NCBI RefSeq assembly: GCF_014643695.1
Contig: NZ_BMJY01000009.1
Coordinates: 48,452-112,451 of the forward strand
Reading direction: 5' to 3'
Origin: Microbacterium album
GTDB taxonomy: Bacteria > Actinomycetota > Actinomycetes > Actinomycetales > Microbacteriaceae
DNA length: 64,000 bases
Position 1 is the stretch's first letter. Each line of letters starts with the position of its first letter. The position numbers and the translations under genes were made by a program. Of this stretch, positions 1-7,977 are shown in pieces. The notes below the pieces were generated by a model that was given only the letters and a program-made list of their open reading frames with translations, did no database searches and had not been told where the DNA came from.

Positions 1-1428
1 CATGGACGAGGGCCGCTGGTTGTTGGCGGCATAACCGATCGGCACGCTCACGGACGGGTAGCCGGCGCGGGCCCCCACGCCCGTCGTGCCGGAGTTCGAC
101 ACGATCGCGTCGAGGTCGTGCGACTCGAGCACAGAGTCGATCGCGGCGCGCGTCTCGGTGATGCCGCGGTCACGGTTCGCCTCGTACGCCGCGAGCTGAT
201 CCGGGTCGTCCAGGTCCACCTGTGCGCCCTGGTCGAAATAGACCTGCCCGAACTTCCTGCCCTCCGGGTGGTCGATGTTGAACTGGCGGATCTCGTCGAA
301 CGTCTTGATCGGCGCATCATCCGGCAGCCGCGACAGATACGCGTTCATGTCGCGCTTGAACTCCTGGACGAGGATGCTCGGCGCCGACGTGTTGCCGACG
401 GACACGGGAACGAGCGTCGCTCCCTGCGCCTCCAGTTCCCCGAGTGCGGCCTGATACAGCGCATTGTTGCTGGAGACGAACCCGATGCGGGCCCCCTCGA
501 GCGCCGTCTCGGACAGTCCCTCCGTGAAGTCCACGTCGACGAGCGGGTTGTCCGCCGTTGCCGGATCCTCCGGGTCGATGCCCGTCATGGCGGTCAAGAG
601 AGCGGCGGCGTCATAGACGGTCTTCACCATGGGTCCGGCGGTGTCCTGCGAGCTGGAGATGGGGATGATCCCGGTGCGGCTGGACAGGCCGACCGTGGGC
701 TTGACGCCGACCACGGAGTTCGCCTGCGCGGGGCTGAGGATCGAGCCGGACGTCTCGGTGCCGACCGTGAGCGTCGCCAGCCCCGCGGCCGCTGCCGCGC
801 CGGAGCCCGAACTGGAGCCGCTGGGCGTCTGGCTGGCGTCATACGGGTTGAGCACCTGGCCGCCGAGCGAGCTGTAGCCCGACGGCATGCCGGACGTGAT
901 GAAGTTGGCGAACTCCGAGAGGTTGACCTTGCCGAGGATGATGGCGCCGGCCTCGCGCAGCTGGGCCGTGAGCGGGGCGTCCTCGGCGGGGAAGGAGTCG
1001 GCGAGCGCGATCGAACCTGCGGTCGTCGGCATGCCCACGGCGTCGATGTTGTCCTTGAGGAGGACGGGTACACCGTGCAGCGGCCCGCGCACGGTGCCGG
1101 CGGCGCGCTCGGCATCGAGCTGAGCGGCCTCCTCATAAACGTCGGGGTTGATGGAGCGGACCGCATTGAGGTGCGGCCCGCCGATGCTGAGGTCGCGGAT
1201 GCGGTCGAGGTATGCCTGCACGAGCTGCACGGAGGTCAGCTCGCCGTTCTCGAGCGCGGTGCGCACCTCGGGCACGCCGGCAGTCGCAAGGTCGATCGTG
1301 AGGGGCGGCGTCGTGGGGCTCGCGGAGGCGAGCGACGGTGCCACCGCGATCGCCCCTGCGAGCAGGAGCGCGGCGGAGCAGGCGGCGCCACGGCGGCGCC
1401 ACAGGGGCCGGGGGGTCTGGATGGACAA
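1..1428 (-). CDS. Secreted amidase-signature hydrolase (3' end cut by window)
   Basis: Amidase-signature enzyme that hydrolyses an amide bond; the substrate cannot be told. The TTG start at 1426-1428 has AGAAGG just upstream and gives a clear signal peptide (Arg-rich n-region, hydrophobic core about residues 16-34, cleavage near Ala34-Ala36), so it is exported. The Ser-Ser-Lys triad is visible: Lys125 in VLLKDNID, the cis-Ser in GSSSGSGA near 205, and nucleophile Ser229 in ETSGSI. 476 residues are visible; secreted members usually run 500-560, so only the C-terminus is missing beyond position 1. It is monocistronic here, with a divergent gene upstream. Confidence 0.9.
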   Translation of the reverse strand, partial: MSIQTPRPLWRRRGAACSAALLLAGAIAVAPSLASASPTTPPLTIDLATAGVPEVRTALENGELTSVQLVQAYLDRIRDLSIGGPHLNAVRSINPDVYEEAAQLDAERAAGTVRGPLHGVPVLLKDNIDAVGMPTTAGSIALADSFPAEDAPLTAQLREAGAIILGKVNLSEFANFITSGMPSGYSSLGGQVLNPYDASQTPSGSSSGSGAAAAAGLATLTVGTETSGSILSPAQANSVVGVKPTVGLSSRTGIIPISSSQDTAGPMVKTVYDAAALLTAMTGIDPEDPATADNPLVDVDFTEGLSETALEGARIGFVSSNNALYQAALGELEAQGATLVPVSVGNTSAPSILVQEFKRDMNAYLSRLPDDAPIKTFDEIRQFNIDHPEGRKFGQVYFDQGAQVDLDDPDQLAAYEANRDRGITETRAAIDSVLESHDLDAIVSNSGTTGVGARAGYPSVSVPIGYAANNQRPSSM

Positions 1429-1643
1429 GGGGTTCCCTTCTTCACCGGCGCCGCGGGCACGGCGCCTGGCGCTATTCGAGCGGTGTGGGATTTCCCCTCC
1501 ATATCCCGAGCGTTTCGGGCAGATGTCGCGAGGTGAGACACGCGGCCTCCTTGCGCCTTCCCCGGCCCCGTGCGGCAATTCACTCCTCCGCCCGCTGGCA
1601 ACCAACCCTCGCGCGAGAGGCGGACTTCCGGCACAATGACCGC

Positions 1644-2135
1644 GTGAGCGCGTCGACCCCGGACCGGACGGCGCCTCGGCGCGTTTCCCGTCATGCGCGG
1701 TCGGTCGCTGTGGTCGTACTCACAGGCGCCGGTGTCGCCGGCTTGACCGCTGCGGGAATGGTCGCCACCGCGACATCCGCCAGTGGCGTTGCTCCGTTCC
1801 GGGCGCAAGCCACGCTTCTGCCGGCTCTGCCCGCGGATCCGGTCACGAGCGGAACGGGGAGCGCGCAGGTCGAGATCCCCGTCGCTGCGCCGGCGTTTCC
1901 GCTGGGCGAGCTCGAGGCGCTTGCACAGGACGCACTCGCGAGGGACGCGGTCCCCGGCATCCGCCTCACTTTCGGCGGCCCCCTGAACGACGGATCCGGA
2001 CTGCAATTCGGGGTCTGGGAGCTCCCGCACGGGCGGACGCTCGAGCAGATCGCACAGGACATCGGCACCGATCTCGACAGACCCGACATCCCGATCACCG
2101 TCGTGGTCGCGCGGATCGTCGCGGCAGGTGGCTGA
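1644..2135 (+). CDS. Hypothetical membrane-anchored or secreted protein
   Basis: 163 residues, family not recognised. The GTG start at 1644 is chosen because the ATG at 1636 runs into a stop at once. The N-terminus has a basic stretch followed by one hydrophobic helix (about residues 22-45), so the rest is probably outside the membrane. The C-terminal 100 residues are soluble and mixed in character, with no motif I recognise. It overlaps the next gene by 8 bp, which suggests translational coupling and a shared envelope role. Confidence 0.6.
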   Translation: MSASTPDRTAPRRVSRHARSVAVVVLTGAGVAGLTAAGMVATATSASGVAPFRAQATLLPALPADPVTSGTGSAQVEIPVAAPAFPLGELEALAQDALARDAVPGIRLTFGGPLNDGSGLQFGVWELPHGRTLEQIAQDIGTDLDRPDIPITVVVARIVAAGG

Positions 2136-2589
2136 GGACCGCGCCGTGGACACGACGCGACGCGCGCACCGGGGCGCGGCCCTGGCGACCCTCGGGGCGG
2201 TCGTGCTCGGTGTCACCGCGTGCGCGCCGCCGTTCGCCGCCTGCACCACGGTCGGCTGGGTGAACGAGCTCACGGTCGTGCTGGAGGGCGACGTGTCCGA
2301 TGTCGCGGCCGTGCGGCTGTGCGTCGAGGACGGCTGCGTGCCGAGTGACGCGCCGGCCAGCACGCCCCCGCCGCAACTGGAATCGGTCACACCCGGGCCC
2401 GACACGGGCGCGGGAGAGTCGTGGCTCTTCACGACCGGGATGAGCAGCCCCGAGCAGTTCTCCGTACGGGTCGAGGACGGCGACGGCGCCGTGCTGACCG
2501 ACACGCCCGTCACCGCGGAGTGGGCTCAGGTGGGAGGCAGCGACCGCTGCGGAGGCCCCGGCGTGGCGGTGGTCACCGTTCGTCTGTAG
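2128..2589 (+). CDS. Small hypothetical lipoprotein
   Basis: 153 residues, starting at a GTG inside the end of the previous gene. The basic N-terminus, hydrophobic segment and lipobox LGVTAC predict lipidation at the Cys near residue 32 and anchoring to the outer face of the membrane. Further Cys residues (CTT, LCV, GCV, RCGG) could form disulfides, fitting an extracellular protein. No family recognised. Its 3' end overlaps the 3' end of the convergent terC gene by 17 bp. Confidence 0.6.
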   Translation: MAEDRAVDTTRRAHRGAALATLGAVVLGVTACAPPFAACTTVGWVNELTVVLEGDVSDVAAVRLCVEDGCVPSDAPASTPPPQLESVTPGPDTGAGESWLFTTGMSSPEQFSVRVEDGDGAVLTDTPVTAEWAQVGGSDRCGGPGVAVVTVRL

Positions 2590-3568
2590 GGAGCGAAGCG
2601 CGGCGGCGATCCCCTCGCGTGCGCATGAGGCTCGCGATCGTCGCGACGGCGATCGTGGCCGCGATGAACAGCAGGGAGAACCAGATGGGGATCTCCGGCG
2701 CCCACAGCATCGGCTCCCCGTCGTTGATGAACGGCAGCTCGTTGACGTGCATGGCGTGCAGCACGAGCTTGACGCCGATGAAGGCGAGGATGACCGCCAG
2801 CCCCTGCGAGAGGTACACCAGCCGCTCGAGAAGGCCGCCGATGAGGAAGTACAGCTGGCGCAGGCCCATGAGCGCGAAGGCGTTCGCCGTGAACACGATG
2901 TACGCCTCTTCCGTGAGGCCGTAGATGGCCGGGATCGAGTCGACCGCGAAGACGAGGTCGACGAAGCCGATCGCGATGATCACCAAGAGCATGGGGGTGA
3001 CGAAGCGCTTGCCGTCCTTGAGGACGGTGAACTTGTCCTCGTGGTACTCGTCCGTCACGGGCAGCTTCCGGCGCACGAACCGCATGAACCTGCCGTCCGC
3101 GGGATTGCTGTCGTGCCCGCTGAACGCCTGTCGGTACGCGAGCACGAGCAGCAGCGCTCCGAACACGTAGAAGATCCACGAGAAGTTCTCGATCAGCGCC
3201 GCGCCCACGGCGATGAAGATGCCGCGCAGGATGAGCGCGATCACGATGCCGATCATCAGCACCTTCTGCTGGTAGATCTTCGGCACTGCGAAGCCGGTCA
3301 TCACGATCAGGAAGACGAACAGGTTGTCGATCGACAACGCCTTCTCGGTGAGGTAACCGGCGAAATACTCCCCGCCGTACGTCCATCCGGACACCACGCC
3401 CACCCCGACGCCGAAGAGCAGCGCGAGGCTGATGTAGAACGCCGACCAGCGCGCCGACTCGCCGATCGTCGGCTCATGCGGCTTGCGGATGTGAGCGAAG
3501 AACTCGTAGACGAAGAACGCGATCGTGACCGCGATCGTGATGATCCAGACGAGCGGAGTGATGTTCAA
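2573..3568 (-). CDS. TerC/Alx-family integral membrane protein (probable Mn2+ exporter)
   Basis: TerC-family polytopic membrane protein of about 330 residues with some eight or nine hydrophobic helices. The family's acidic membrane motifs are present: EKALSIDNLFVF in the first half and FVDLVFAVDSIPAI in the second, whose Asp residues are thought to bind metal. Members such as Alx and YceF act in manganese efflux. I prefer the TTG at 3566-3568, which has GGAG five bases upstream; an ATG at 3583 in the same frame lacks a Shine-Dalgarno. The gene lies directly behind a yybP-ykoY-like leader, the usual arrangement for this family, so control by Mn2+ is likely. Confidence 0.9.
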   Translation of the reverse strand: MNITPLVWIITIAVTIAFFVYEFFAHIRKPHEPTIGESARWSAFYISLALLFGVGVGVVSGWTYGGEYFAGYLTEKALSIDNLFVFLIVMTGFAVPKIYQQKVLMIGIVIALILRGIFIAVGAALIENFSWIFYVFGALLLVLAYRQAFSGHDSNPADGRFMRFVRRKLPVTDEYHEDKFTVLKDGKRFVTPMLLVIIAIGFVDLVFAVDSIPAIYGLTEEAYIVFTANAFALMGLRQLYFLIGGLLERLVYLSQGLAVILAFIGVKLVLHAMHVNELPFINDGEPMLWAPEIPIWFSLLFIAATIAVATIASLMRTRGDRRRASLPTDER

Positions 3569-3602
3569 GGAGTCTCCAGACATGGCGCATGGTTGAGCGG
3601 CA

Positions 3603-3695
3603 CCAAGGTCTTCTCCATCCTCATATGAGGACCGGTGACCCGGGATGCGATGCATCCGTAATGACGAGCCGACCGTACCGGAGTACTCCCCTTAG
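3603..3695 (-). promoter_or_regulatory. Probable yybP-ykoY (Mn2+) riboswitch upstream of terC
   Basis: Read on the minus strand, the leader opens with CTAAGGGGAGTACTCC, continues through GTCATTACGGATGC and CATCCCGGGTCACCGG, and closes with GGAGAAGACCTTGG. The ends pair as a P1 helix, CTAAGG (3690-3695) with CCTTGG (3603-3608). The GGGGAGUA and GA(A)GACCUU blocks match the conserved parts of yybP-ykoY RNAs as I remember them, and TerC genes are classic targets of this class. A covariance search was not possible. Confidence 0.75.
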
Positions 3696-3816
3696 ACATC
3701 GGAAGTCTAGAAGCTTGCGCGCTCGGTGTCTGTAAGGAAGCTGGGCGTGTTCCGTCTCACCGACGCGCTTTGGGACACTGGGCGCGGGGGCGGGCAGCCC
3801 CTCCGGGAGAGATCGC

Positions 3817-4347
3817 ATGGAAGTAGTCCGGTGGCGGGGTCTCGCTGCCCCGAGCACGGAACGCTGCGTCGTCATCGAAGACGACGGGGGCGTGCACGTT
3901 CGCAGCGTCATCCACGGAGCGGACCAGGAGTGCGAGTACGAGCTGCGCGCCACGACGGGATGGGTGTTCCGCGCTCTGACCGCCCGGGTCGACAGCCAGG
4001 TCCTGGAGGTGACTCGATCCGATCGCGGGTGGGCCGTGGACGGCGAGCCACGTGCCGACCTCGAGGAGGCGGTCGATGTCGACATCTCCGTGTCGCCCCT
4101 GAGCAACACTCTGCCGATCCGCCGCCTCGGTCTCGCCCTCGGCGAGAGCGCGGACATCGTCACCGCGTATGTCACCCTGCCCGATCTCGCCGTGAGCGCC
4201 GATCCGCAGCGGTACACGCGCGTGGGCGAGCGGGCCTACCTCTACCAGTCCCGCGACTCCGACTTCGAGAGAACGATCACCGTGGATGACGACGGTCTGG
4301 TCATCGACTATCCGGGGCTCTTCGAACGGGAGGATCCGCCCGGCTGA
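3817..4347 (+). CDS. Putative glycolipid-binding domain protein
   Basis: 176-residue soluble protein that fits the putative glycolipid-binding family (PF06475, DUF1089). It begins with a short strand-rich segment, contains the family-like stretch GWVFRALTARVDSQVLEVTRSD followed by GWAVDG, and has an NTLPIRRL block near residue 90. There is no signal peptide or membrane helix. The start has GGGAGAGA upstream at good spacing. Its stop lies 2 bp from that of the convergent TetR gene. The family name comes from structure; no cellular role is established. Confidence 0.7.
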   Translation: MEVVRWRGLAAPSTERCVVIEDDGGVHVRSVIHGADQECEYELRATTGWVFRALTARVDSQVLEVTRSDRGWAVDGEPRADLEEAVDVDISVSPLSNTLPIRRLGLALGESADIVTAYVTLPDLAVSADPQRYTRVGERAYLYQSRDSDFERTITVDDDGLVIDYPGLFEREDPPG

Positions 4348-4349
4348 GG

Positions 4350-4925
4350 TCAGGCGATCGCGGCGGCGATGAGTCGGTCGAGCGCGGCGTGTGCCTGCGG
4401 CCGCGCGGATTCGGGCGCCTCGTGCTGCGCGATCCACAGTGCGGCCTCGTTCATGGCCCCGGACAGCTGAGCCGTCAGTGGGTCCAGCAGCCCCTCGGTC
4501 GCGCCGGCGTCCTGGAGCGCCTCGCGGAGGTGGACCGCGGAGTTCTCCGCGTCCAGGCGCCGCCACTCGTCCCATCCGATCACCGAGGGGGCATCGATCA
4601 GCAGGATCCGCACGACGGGGGCGGCCGTGATCGCGTCGAGGAACGCGTGGAAGCCCGCTCGGAGCCGCTCGGCAGGCTGCTCCTCCCCCTCGGCGGCGGC
4701 GACCACCGCCGCGGCGACCTGTTCTTGAAGCCTCGCGGCGACCGCGCGGAACAGCCCCGGCTTGCTGCGGTAGTGGTGATAGACCGCGCCTCGGGTCACC
4801 CCCGCCGCCCGGGCGACATCGTCGAGGGACACCGCGGCGAATCCCTCGGCGGCGAAGAGCGCGGTCGCGGCATCGAGCACCTGCTGGGCAGTCAGCGCAG
4901 CAGCAGCGGCGGAAGCACGTGGCAT
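4350..4925 (-). CDS. TetR-family regulator (of the VOC protein and itself)
   Basis: 191 residues. The N-terminal helix-turn-helix is typical of TetR: ALFAAEGFAAVSLDDVARAAGVTRGAVYHHYRSKPGLFRAV (about residues 22-63). The C-terminal half is a helical ligand and dimer domain. It is divergent from a VOC protein gene, and the 71-bp gap holds two tandem palindromes, so it probably represses both directions until a small molecule, possibly handled by the VOC protein, releases it. The ligand is unknown. Confidence 0.9.
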   Translation of the reverse strand: MPRASAAAAALTAQQVLDAATALFAAEGFAAVSLDDVARAAGVTRGAVYHHYRSKPGLFRAVAARLQEQVAAAVVAAAEGEEQPAERLRAGFHAFLDAITAAPVVRILLIDAPSVIGWDEWRRLDAENSAVHLREALQDAGATEGLLDPLTAQLSGAMNEAALWIAQHEAPESARPQAHAALDRLIAAAIA

Positions 4926-4936
4926 GACCTCTTCCT

Positions 4937-4985
4937 TTACGTGCGTTGTGTATGTATCCTGCTCTTACATACCCAGTGTACGTAA
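4937..4985. promoter_or_regulatory. Two tandem TetR operators
   Basis: Two similar inverted repeats of the form TTACRTRC-N5-GTAYGTAA: TTACGTGC...GTATGTAT at 4937-4957 and TTACATAC...GTACGTAA at 4965-4985, with centres 28 bp apart. Together they form one larger nested palindrome centred on 4961. They fill the gap between the TetR start and the Shine-Dalgarno of the VOC gene, where repressor binding would block both promoters. Confidence 0.7.
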
Positions 4986-4996
4986 AGGGGAACACG

Positions 4997-5404
4997 ATGT
5001 CCGTCACCAGCTTCTATCCCGTCATCACCTCGCAGGACGTCGCCGCCGCAGCCTCGTTCTACCGCGAGACCCTCGGGTTCGAGGTCACCTACGAGTCCGA
5101 CTGGTACGTCAGCATGCGCCTCGGCGCGTTCGAACTGGCGATCCTCTCCCACCAGCACGAGACCATCCCGCCGGGCCACCGCGCTCTTCCGAAGGGGGTG
5201 ATCCTCAACCTCGAAGTGGACGACGTCGACGCCGTGCACGACCGGCTCACCGGCGAGGCGGGCCTCGAGCCCGTCCTCACGCTGCGCGACGAGGACTTCG
5301 GCCAGCGGCACTTCATCGTCCTCGCCCCCGACGACGTCCTCCTGGACGTCATCCAGCCCATCCCCCCGAGCGCGGAGTACGCCGACGCCTATACCCAGGG
5401 GTGA
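4997..5404 (+). CDS. VOC (glyoxalase/bleomycin-resistance) family protein
   Basis: 135-residue vicinal-oxygen-chelate fold protein. The beta-alpha-beta start ([24 protein letters not shown]) and the second module ([22 protein letters not shown]...[23 protein letters not shown]) are clear. Members bind a metal or a toxic small molecule and act as lyases, dioxygenases or drug-binding proteins. The ATG at 4997 follows AAAGGGG. The paired divergent TetR gene and twin operators suggest inducible detoxification. Confidence 0.85.
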   Translation: MSVTSFYPVITSQDVAAAASFYRETLGFEVTYESDWYVSMRLGAFELAILSHQHETIPPGHRALPKGVILNLEVDDVDAVHDRLTGEAGLEPVLTLRDEDFGQRHFIVLAPDDVLLDVIQPIPPSAEYADAYTQG

Positions 5405-5483
5405 GTGGCAGCCTCGCTCAGGGGGCTTACTGGCGGTGCGGCCACACCGAGACGTGTGTTCCTCGGGATGAAGTCTGGCGACC

Positions 5484-6446
5484 TCACCGGCTCAATAGCC
5501 GCCCGATCCGATTCAGGATCGCCTCCGCAAACCCTGCATTGTGATGCCTGCGGAAGATGCTCGTGCCGCGGCGCATGAGTTCGACGTTCAGTCGGTACGC
5601 CGCGTCGAGGATCGGCTCGCTCTTCAGCAGCCGCGTTGCCTCCGCGAGACCCGGTGCGCATAGCGAGACGACGCCGGAGGCCTGGCGGTACGCGGGATCA
5701 TGCGCGTCGATCAGGGTGCCGTCTTCGAGAAGCTCGTCGCCGATGGACCCCAGCGCTGCATCGTCCTTGATGTTCAGCTGCACCTGTACGCCGCGCTGCC
5801 CGCCCTCCCGCCACTCGATCAGGTACAGCGTCTCAAGTCCTCCACAGTTCAGGGTCGCGAGCCGCCGTGCTTCGCGGCTGCGACCCGTCGATGGAAGCGC
5901 AGTGACGTTCCACAGATGCTGCGCCGTGGCGATCGGATCCGGGACCGTTTCGTGCACATACCTCGCGAGGACGTCGAGGAGCGCATCGTAGTCAGGACGC
6001 CTTACCAGCCCCCAGTGGCGACGACGCGCACTCGACGCCTGGTCGAGCGCCGTCCTCCGCTGGCCGCGCTCCCAGGGCAGGATGACCTGCTCAACCTCCT
6101 GGATCACGACCTCGAGGGGCTCGTTGCCGCCGGGAAGCTCCGTCAGGGCGATGTTGCGTAGGCTGACGAACCTCTCTTGCTCTGCGATCACCGCCCGTTC
6201 GAGCGAATCCAGCTCGTCCGCAGGCGCCGCGGCGAAGGCGAAGGCGCGAACGTCGCCGTGTAATCGACGATGGGCAGCCAGGCGCCGGACGATGTTGGTC
6301 GTCTTGCCGACATACCGTTCCCCGTTCGCGAACTCGAGAATGTATATCCCCACCATCTCGAGAGGAGCCCGGCCTGCGAAGAACACCGCGGCGGATCCGA
6401 CTTCGCCGAGGACGTGCCTGGTGAAAGCGAGGGAGGAAGCACCCAC
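5484..6446 (-). CDS. GIY-YIG nuclease-domain protein
   Basis: 320 residues. A GIY-YIG nuclease module lies at about residues 32-110: VGIYILEF, then ERYVGKTTNIVRRLAAHRR (the second motif reads YVG, with the catalytic Arg downstream), and a Glu in the helix LERAVIAEQERF. The remaining 200 residues are not recognised and may bind a target. The start is GTG with AAGG upstream. It is a lone gene with no homing-intron or UvrC features, so a role in DNA cleavage or repair is only inferred from the domain. Confidence 0.75.
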   Translation of the reverse strand: MGASSLAFTRHVLGEVGSAAVFFAGRAPLEMVGIYILEFANGERYVGKTTNIVRRLAAHRRLHGDVRAFAFAAAPADELDSLERAVIAEQERFVSLRNIALTELPGGNEPLEVVIQEVEQVILPWERGQRRTALDQASSARRRHWGLVRRPDYDALLDVLARYVHETVPDPIATAQHLWNVTALPSTGRSREARRLATLNCGGLETLYLIEWREGGQRGVQVQLNIKDDAALGSIGDELLEDGTLIDAHDPAYRQASGVVSLCAPGLAEATRLLKSEPILDAAYRLNVELMRRGTSIFRRHHNAGFAEAILNRIGRLLSR

Positions 6447-6479
6447 GCGCGCGACCTTATCAGGCCTGCAGAGACGCGA

Positions 6480-7049
6480 TCAGGCCGCGAGCTGGTCGAC
6501 CGCGACACTGAGGAGCTCGTCGCCCGTCATGCCCCACTTGGGGGTGCCGAGCTGCCCCGCCCGCTCCAGGGCCGCGATGCCGTGGGCGGTGGCGAGCAAG
6601 AGCGCGGCGCCCTGGCGCGGGTCCTCGACCTGCGTGGCGTCCGAGACGAGAACCAGGAACTCGTCCTGCGCCTCCCCCGCTGCCGCGATCAGCACCTCCG
6701 GGTTCCGGGACGGCGGCGCGAACATCAGCGCGTACAGGTGCGGGCGGCTACGGGCGAGTTGCAGCCAGCTCGCCAGGGCCTGCGCCAAGCGCTCCTTCGC
6801 GGTGTGGCTCTGGTCAGCCCGAAGCACCGCCAGTCGCTCCGCGGTGCGGGTCCATTGCTCCGCCGCCAGCGCAGTGAGGAGGTCGTTTTTCGTGGGGAAA
6901 TGACCATAGGGCGCGCCGCGCGAGACCCCGGCCGCACCGCCGACCGCCCGAAGGGTGACGGCATCCGGCCCTCCCTGGTCCAGCAGGGCTCCGGCGGCCT
7001 CCAGTAGCGCGCGCTTCGTGGCAGCGGCAGTCTCGGCTCTCGTCGCCAT
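6480..7049 (-). CDS. TetR-family regulator (of the SDR gene)
   Basis: 189 residues beginning MATRAETAAATKRALLEAAG. The HTH is GPDAVTLRAVGGAAGVSRGAPYGHFPTKNDLL, and the C-terminal region resembles the TetR_C_13/33-type domains with WLQLARSRPHLYALMF. The ATG at 7047-7049 is the first with a proper N-terminus; an ATG at about 7061 in the same frame is possible. It is divergent from an SDR gene, and the gap contains two matching operator copies, so it is probably a local autoregulated repressor of that oxidoreductase. Confidence 0.88.
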   Translation of the reverse strand: MATRAETAAATKRALLEAAGALLDQGGPDAVTLRAVGGAAGVSRGAPYGHFPTKNDLLTALAAEQWTRTAERLAVLRADQSHTAKERLAQALASWLQLARSRPHLYALMFAPPSRNPEVLIAAAGEAQDEFLVLVSDATQVEDPRQGAALLLATAHGIAALERAGQLGTPKWGMTGDELLSVAVDQLAA

Positions 7050-7063
7050 AACGACAATCATAG

Positions 7064-7111
7064 TTGACAACGTCATATGAACTCCGTACTCTGCCCATAT
7101 GACATTGTCAC
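7064..7111 (+). promoter_or_regulatory. Consensus promoter with paired TetR operators, probably giving a leaderless mRNA
   Basis: TTGACA (7064-7069), a 17-bp spacer and TACTCT (7087-7092) form a good sigma-70-type promoter. Transcription would begin about seven bases later, at the ATG at 7099, which has no Shine-Dalgarno. The sequence CATATGACATTGTCAC (7096-7111) reappears as its reverse complement at 7064-7079 with 14 of 16 bases equal. The operators therefore cover the -35 region and the start site. Confidence 0.65.
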
Positions 7112-7977
7112 ATGAAAAAGCAGACCTCGTCGTTGTCAGCGGCGCCTCCACCGGACTCGGTGCGGCCACCAGCCGAGCGCTGGCGGCACGGGGCTTCCAC
7201 GTCCTCGCTGGGGTGCGGCGCGAACAGGACGGCGAGCGGCTCGACCAGGCTCGGATCGAGCCCGTCATCCTCGACATCAACCGCGGCGAGGACATCGCTC
7301 GCCTCGCGGCGCGCGTCGACTCCTCCGGGAAGCGGCTGCACGCGATCGTCAACAACGCGGGCATGGCCGCCAATGCGCCGGTGGAGACGCTGCCGCTGGA
7401 CGACTGGCGAGCCGTGTTCGACGTGAACGTCTTCGGCGCCGTCGCGCTCACGCAGGCGCTACTGCCCGCGCTGCGTCGCGACAGGGGGCGAGTGGTGAAC
7501 ATCAGCTCGATCGGCGGCAAAGTCGCGATGCCCGCGTTCGGTGCCTACTCCGGCAGCAAGTTCGCCCTCGAGGCGATCAGCGACGCCCTGCGACAGGAGG
7601 TCGCCCCTCACGGAGTGCAGGTCGTGATTGTTGAGCCGGGTGGTATGCGCACGGAGATGGGCGCACGCGGTACCGCCGCCGCCAAAGCGCAGCTCGAGCG
7701 GATGACTCCGCAGCAGCGCGAGGCCTACAGCGGCACGATGCGCGCGTTCCTCGGCTACGCCGCCGCCCTCGACCACACGGGGCTGACTGCCGACAAGGCC
7801 GCCCGCACCGTGGCGTCCGCGATCACGACGCCGCGACCGCGGACGCGCTACACGATCGGCCGCGAGGCCGCGTTCCTGTCCCGACTCGTCCGGTTCACGC
7901 CGGACCGTGTGCTCGACCGCATGATCGCGCAGACCCTGCGCAGCCAGAGCAAGGACACCGCGACCGCTGCCGCTTAG
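7099..7977 (+). CDS. SDR-family NAD(P)-dependent oxidoreductase
   Basis: 292-residue classical short-chain dehydrogenase with a Rossmann fold. The cofactor motif SGASTGLG is at 14-21, NNAG at 85-88, catalytic Ser137 and Tyr150-x3-Lys154. The Arg residues after strand 2 (GVRRE) favour NADP(H). The substrate is unknown; the tail VVEPGGMRTEM resembles enzymes that act on hydroxysteroids or retinoids. It is controlled by the divergent TetR and is probably translated from a leaderless mRNA. Its 3' end overlaps the convergent GMC oxidase gene by 83 bp. Confidence 0.9.
   Translation: MTLSHEKADLVVVSGASTGLGAATSRALAARGFHVLAGVRREQDGERLDQARIEPVILDINRGEDIARLAARVDSSGKRLHAIVNNAGMAANAPVETLPLDDWRAVFDVNVFGAVALTQALLPALRRDRGRVVNISSIGGKVAMPAFGAYSGSKFALEAISDALRQEVAPHGVQVVIVEPGGMRTEMGARGTAAAKAQLERMTPQQREAYSGTMRAFLGYAAALDHTGLTADKAARTVASAITTPRPRTRYTIGREAAFLSRLVRFTPDRVLDRMIAQTLRSQSKDTATAAA

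Noticed and set aside
1236..2513. 425-residue open frame on the minus strand
   Set aside because: Joins antisense of two small plus-strand genes with part of the amidase region out of frame; the true amidase frame differs.
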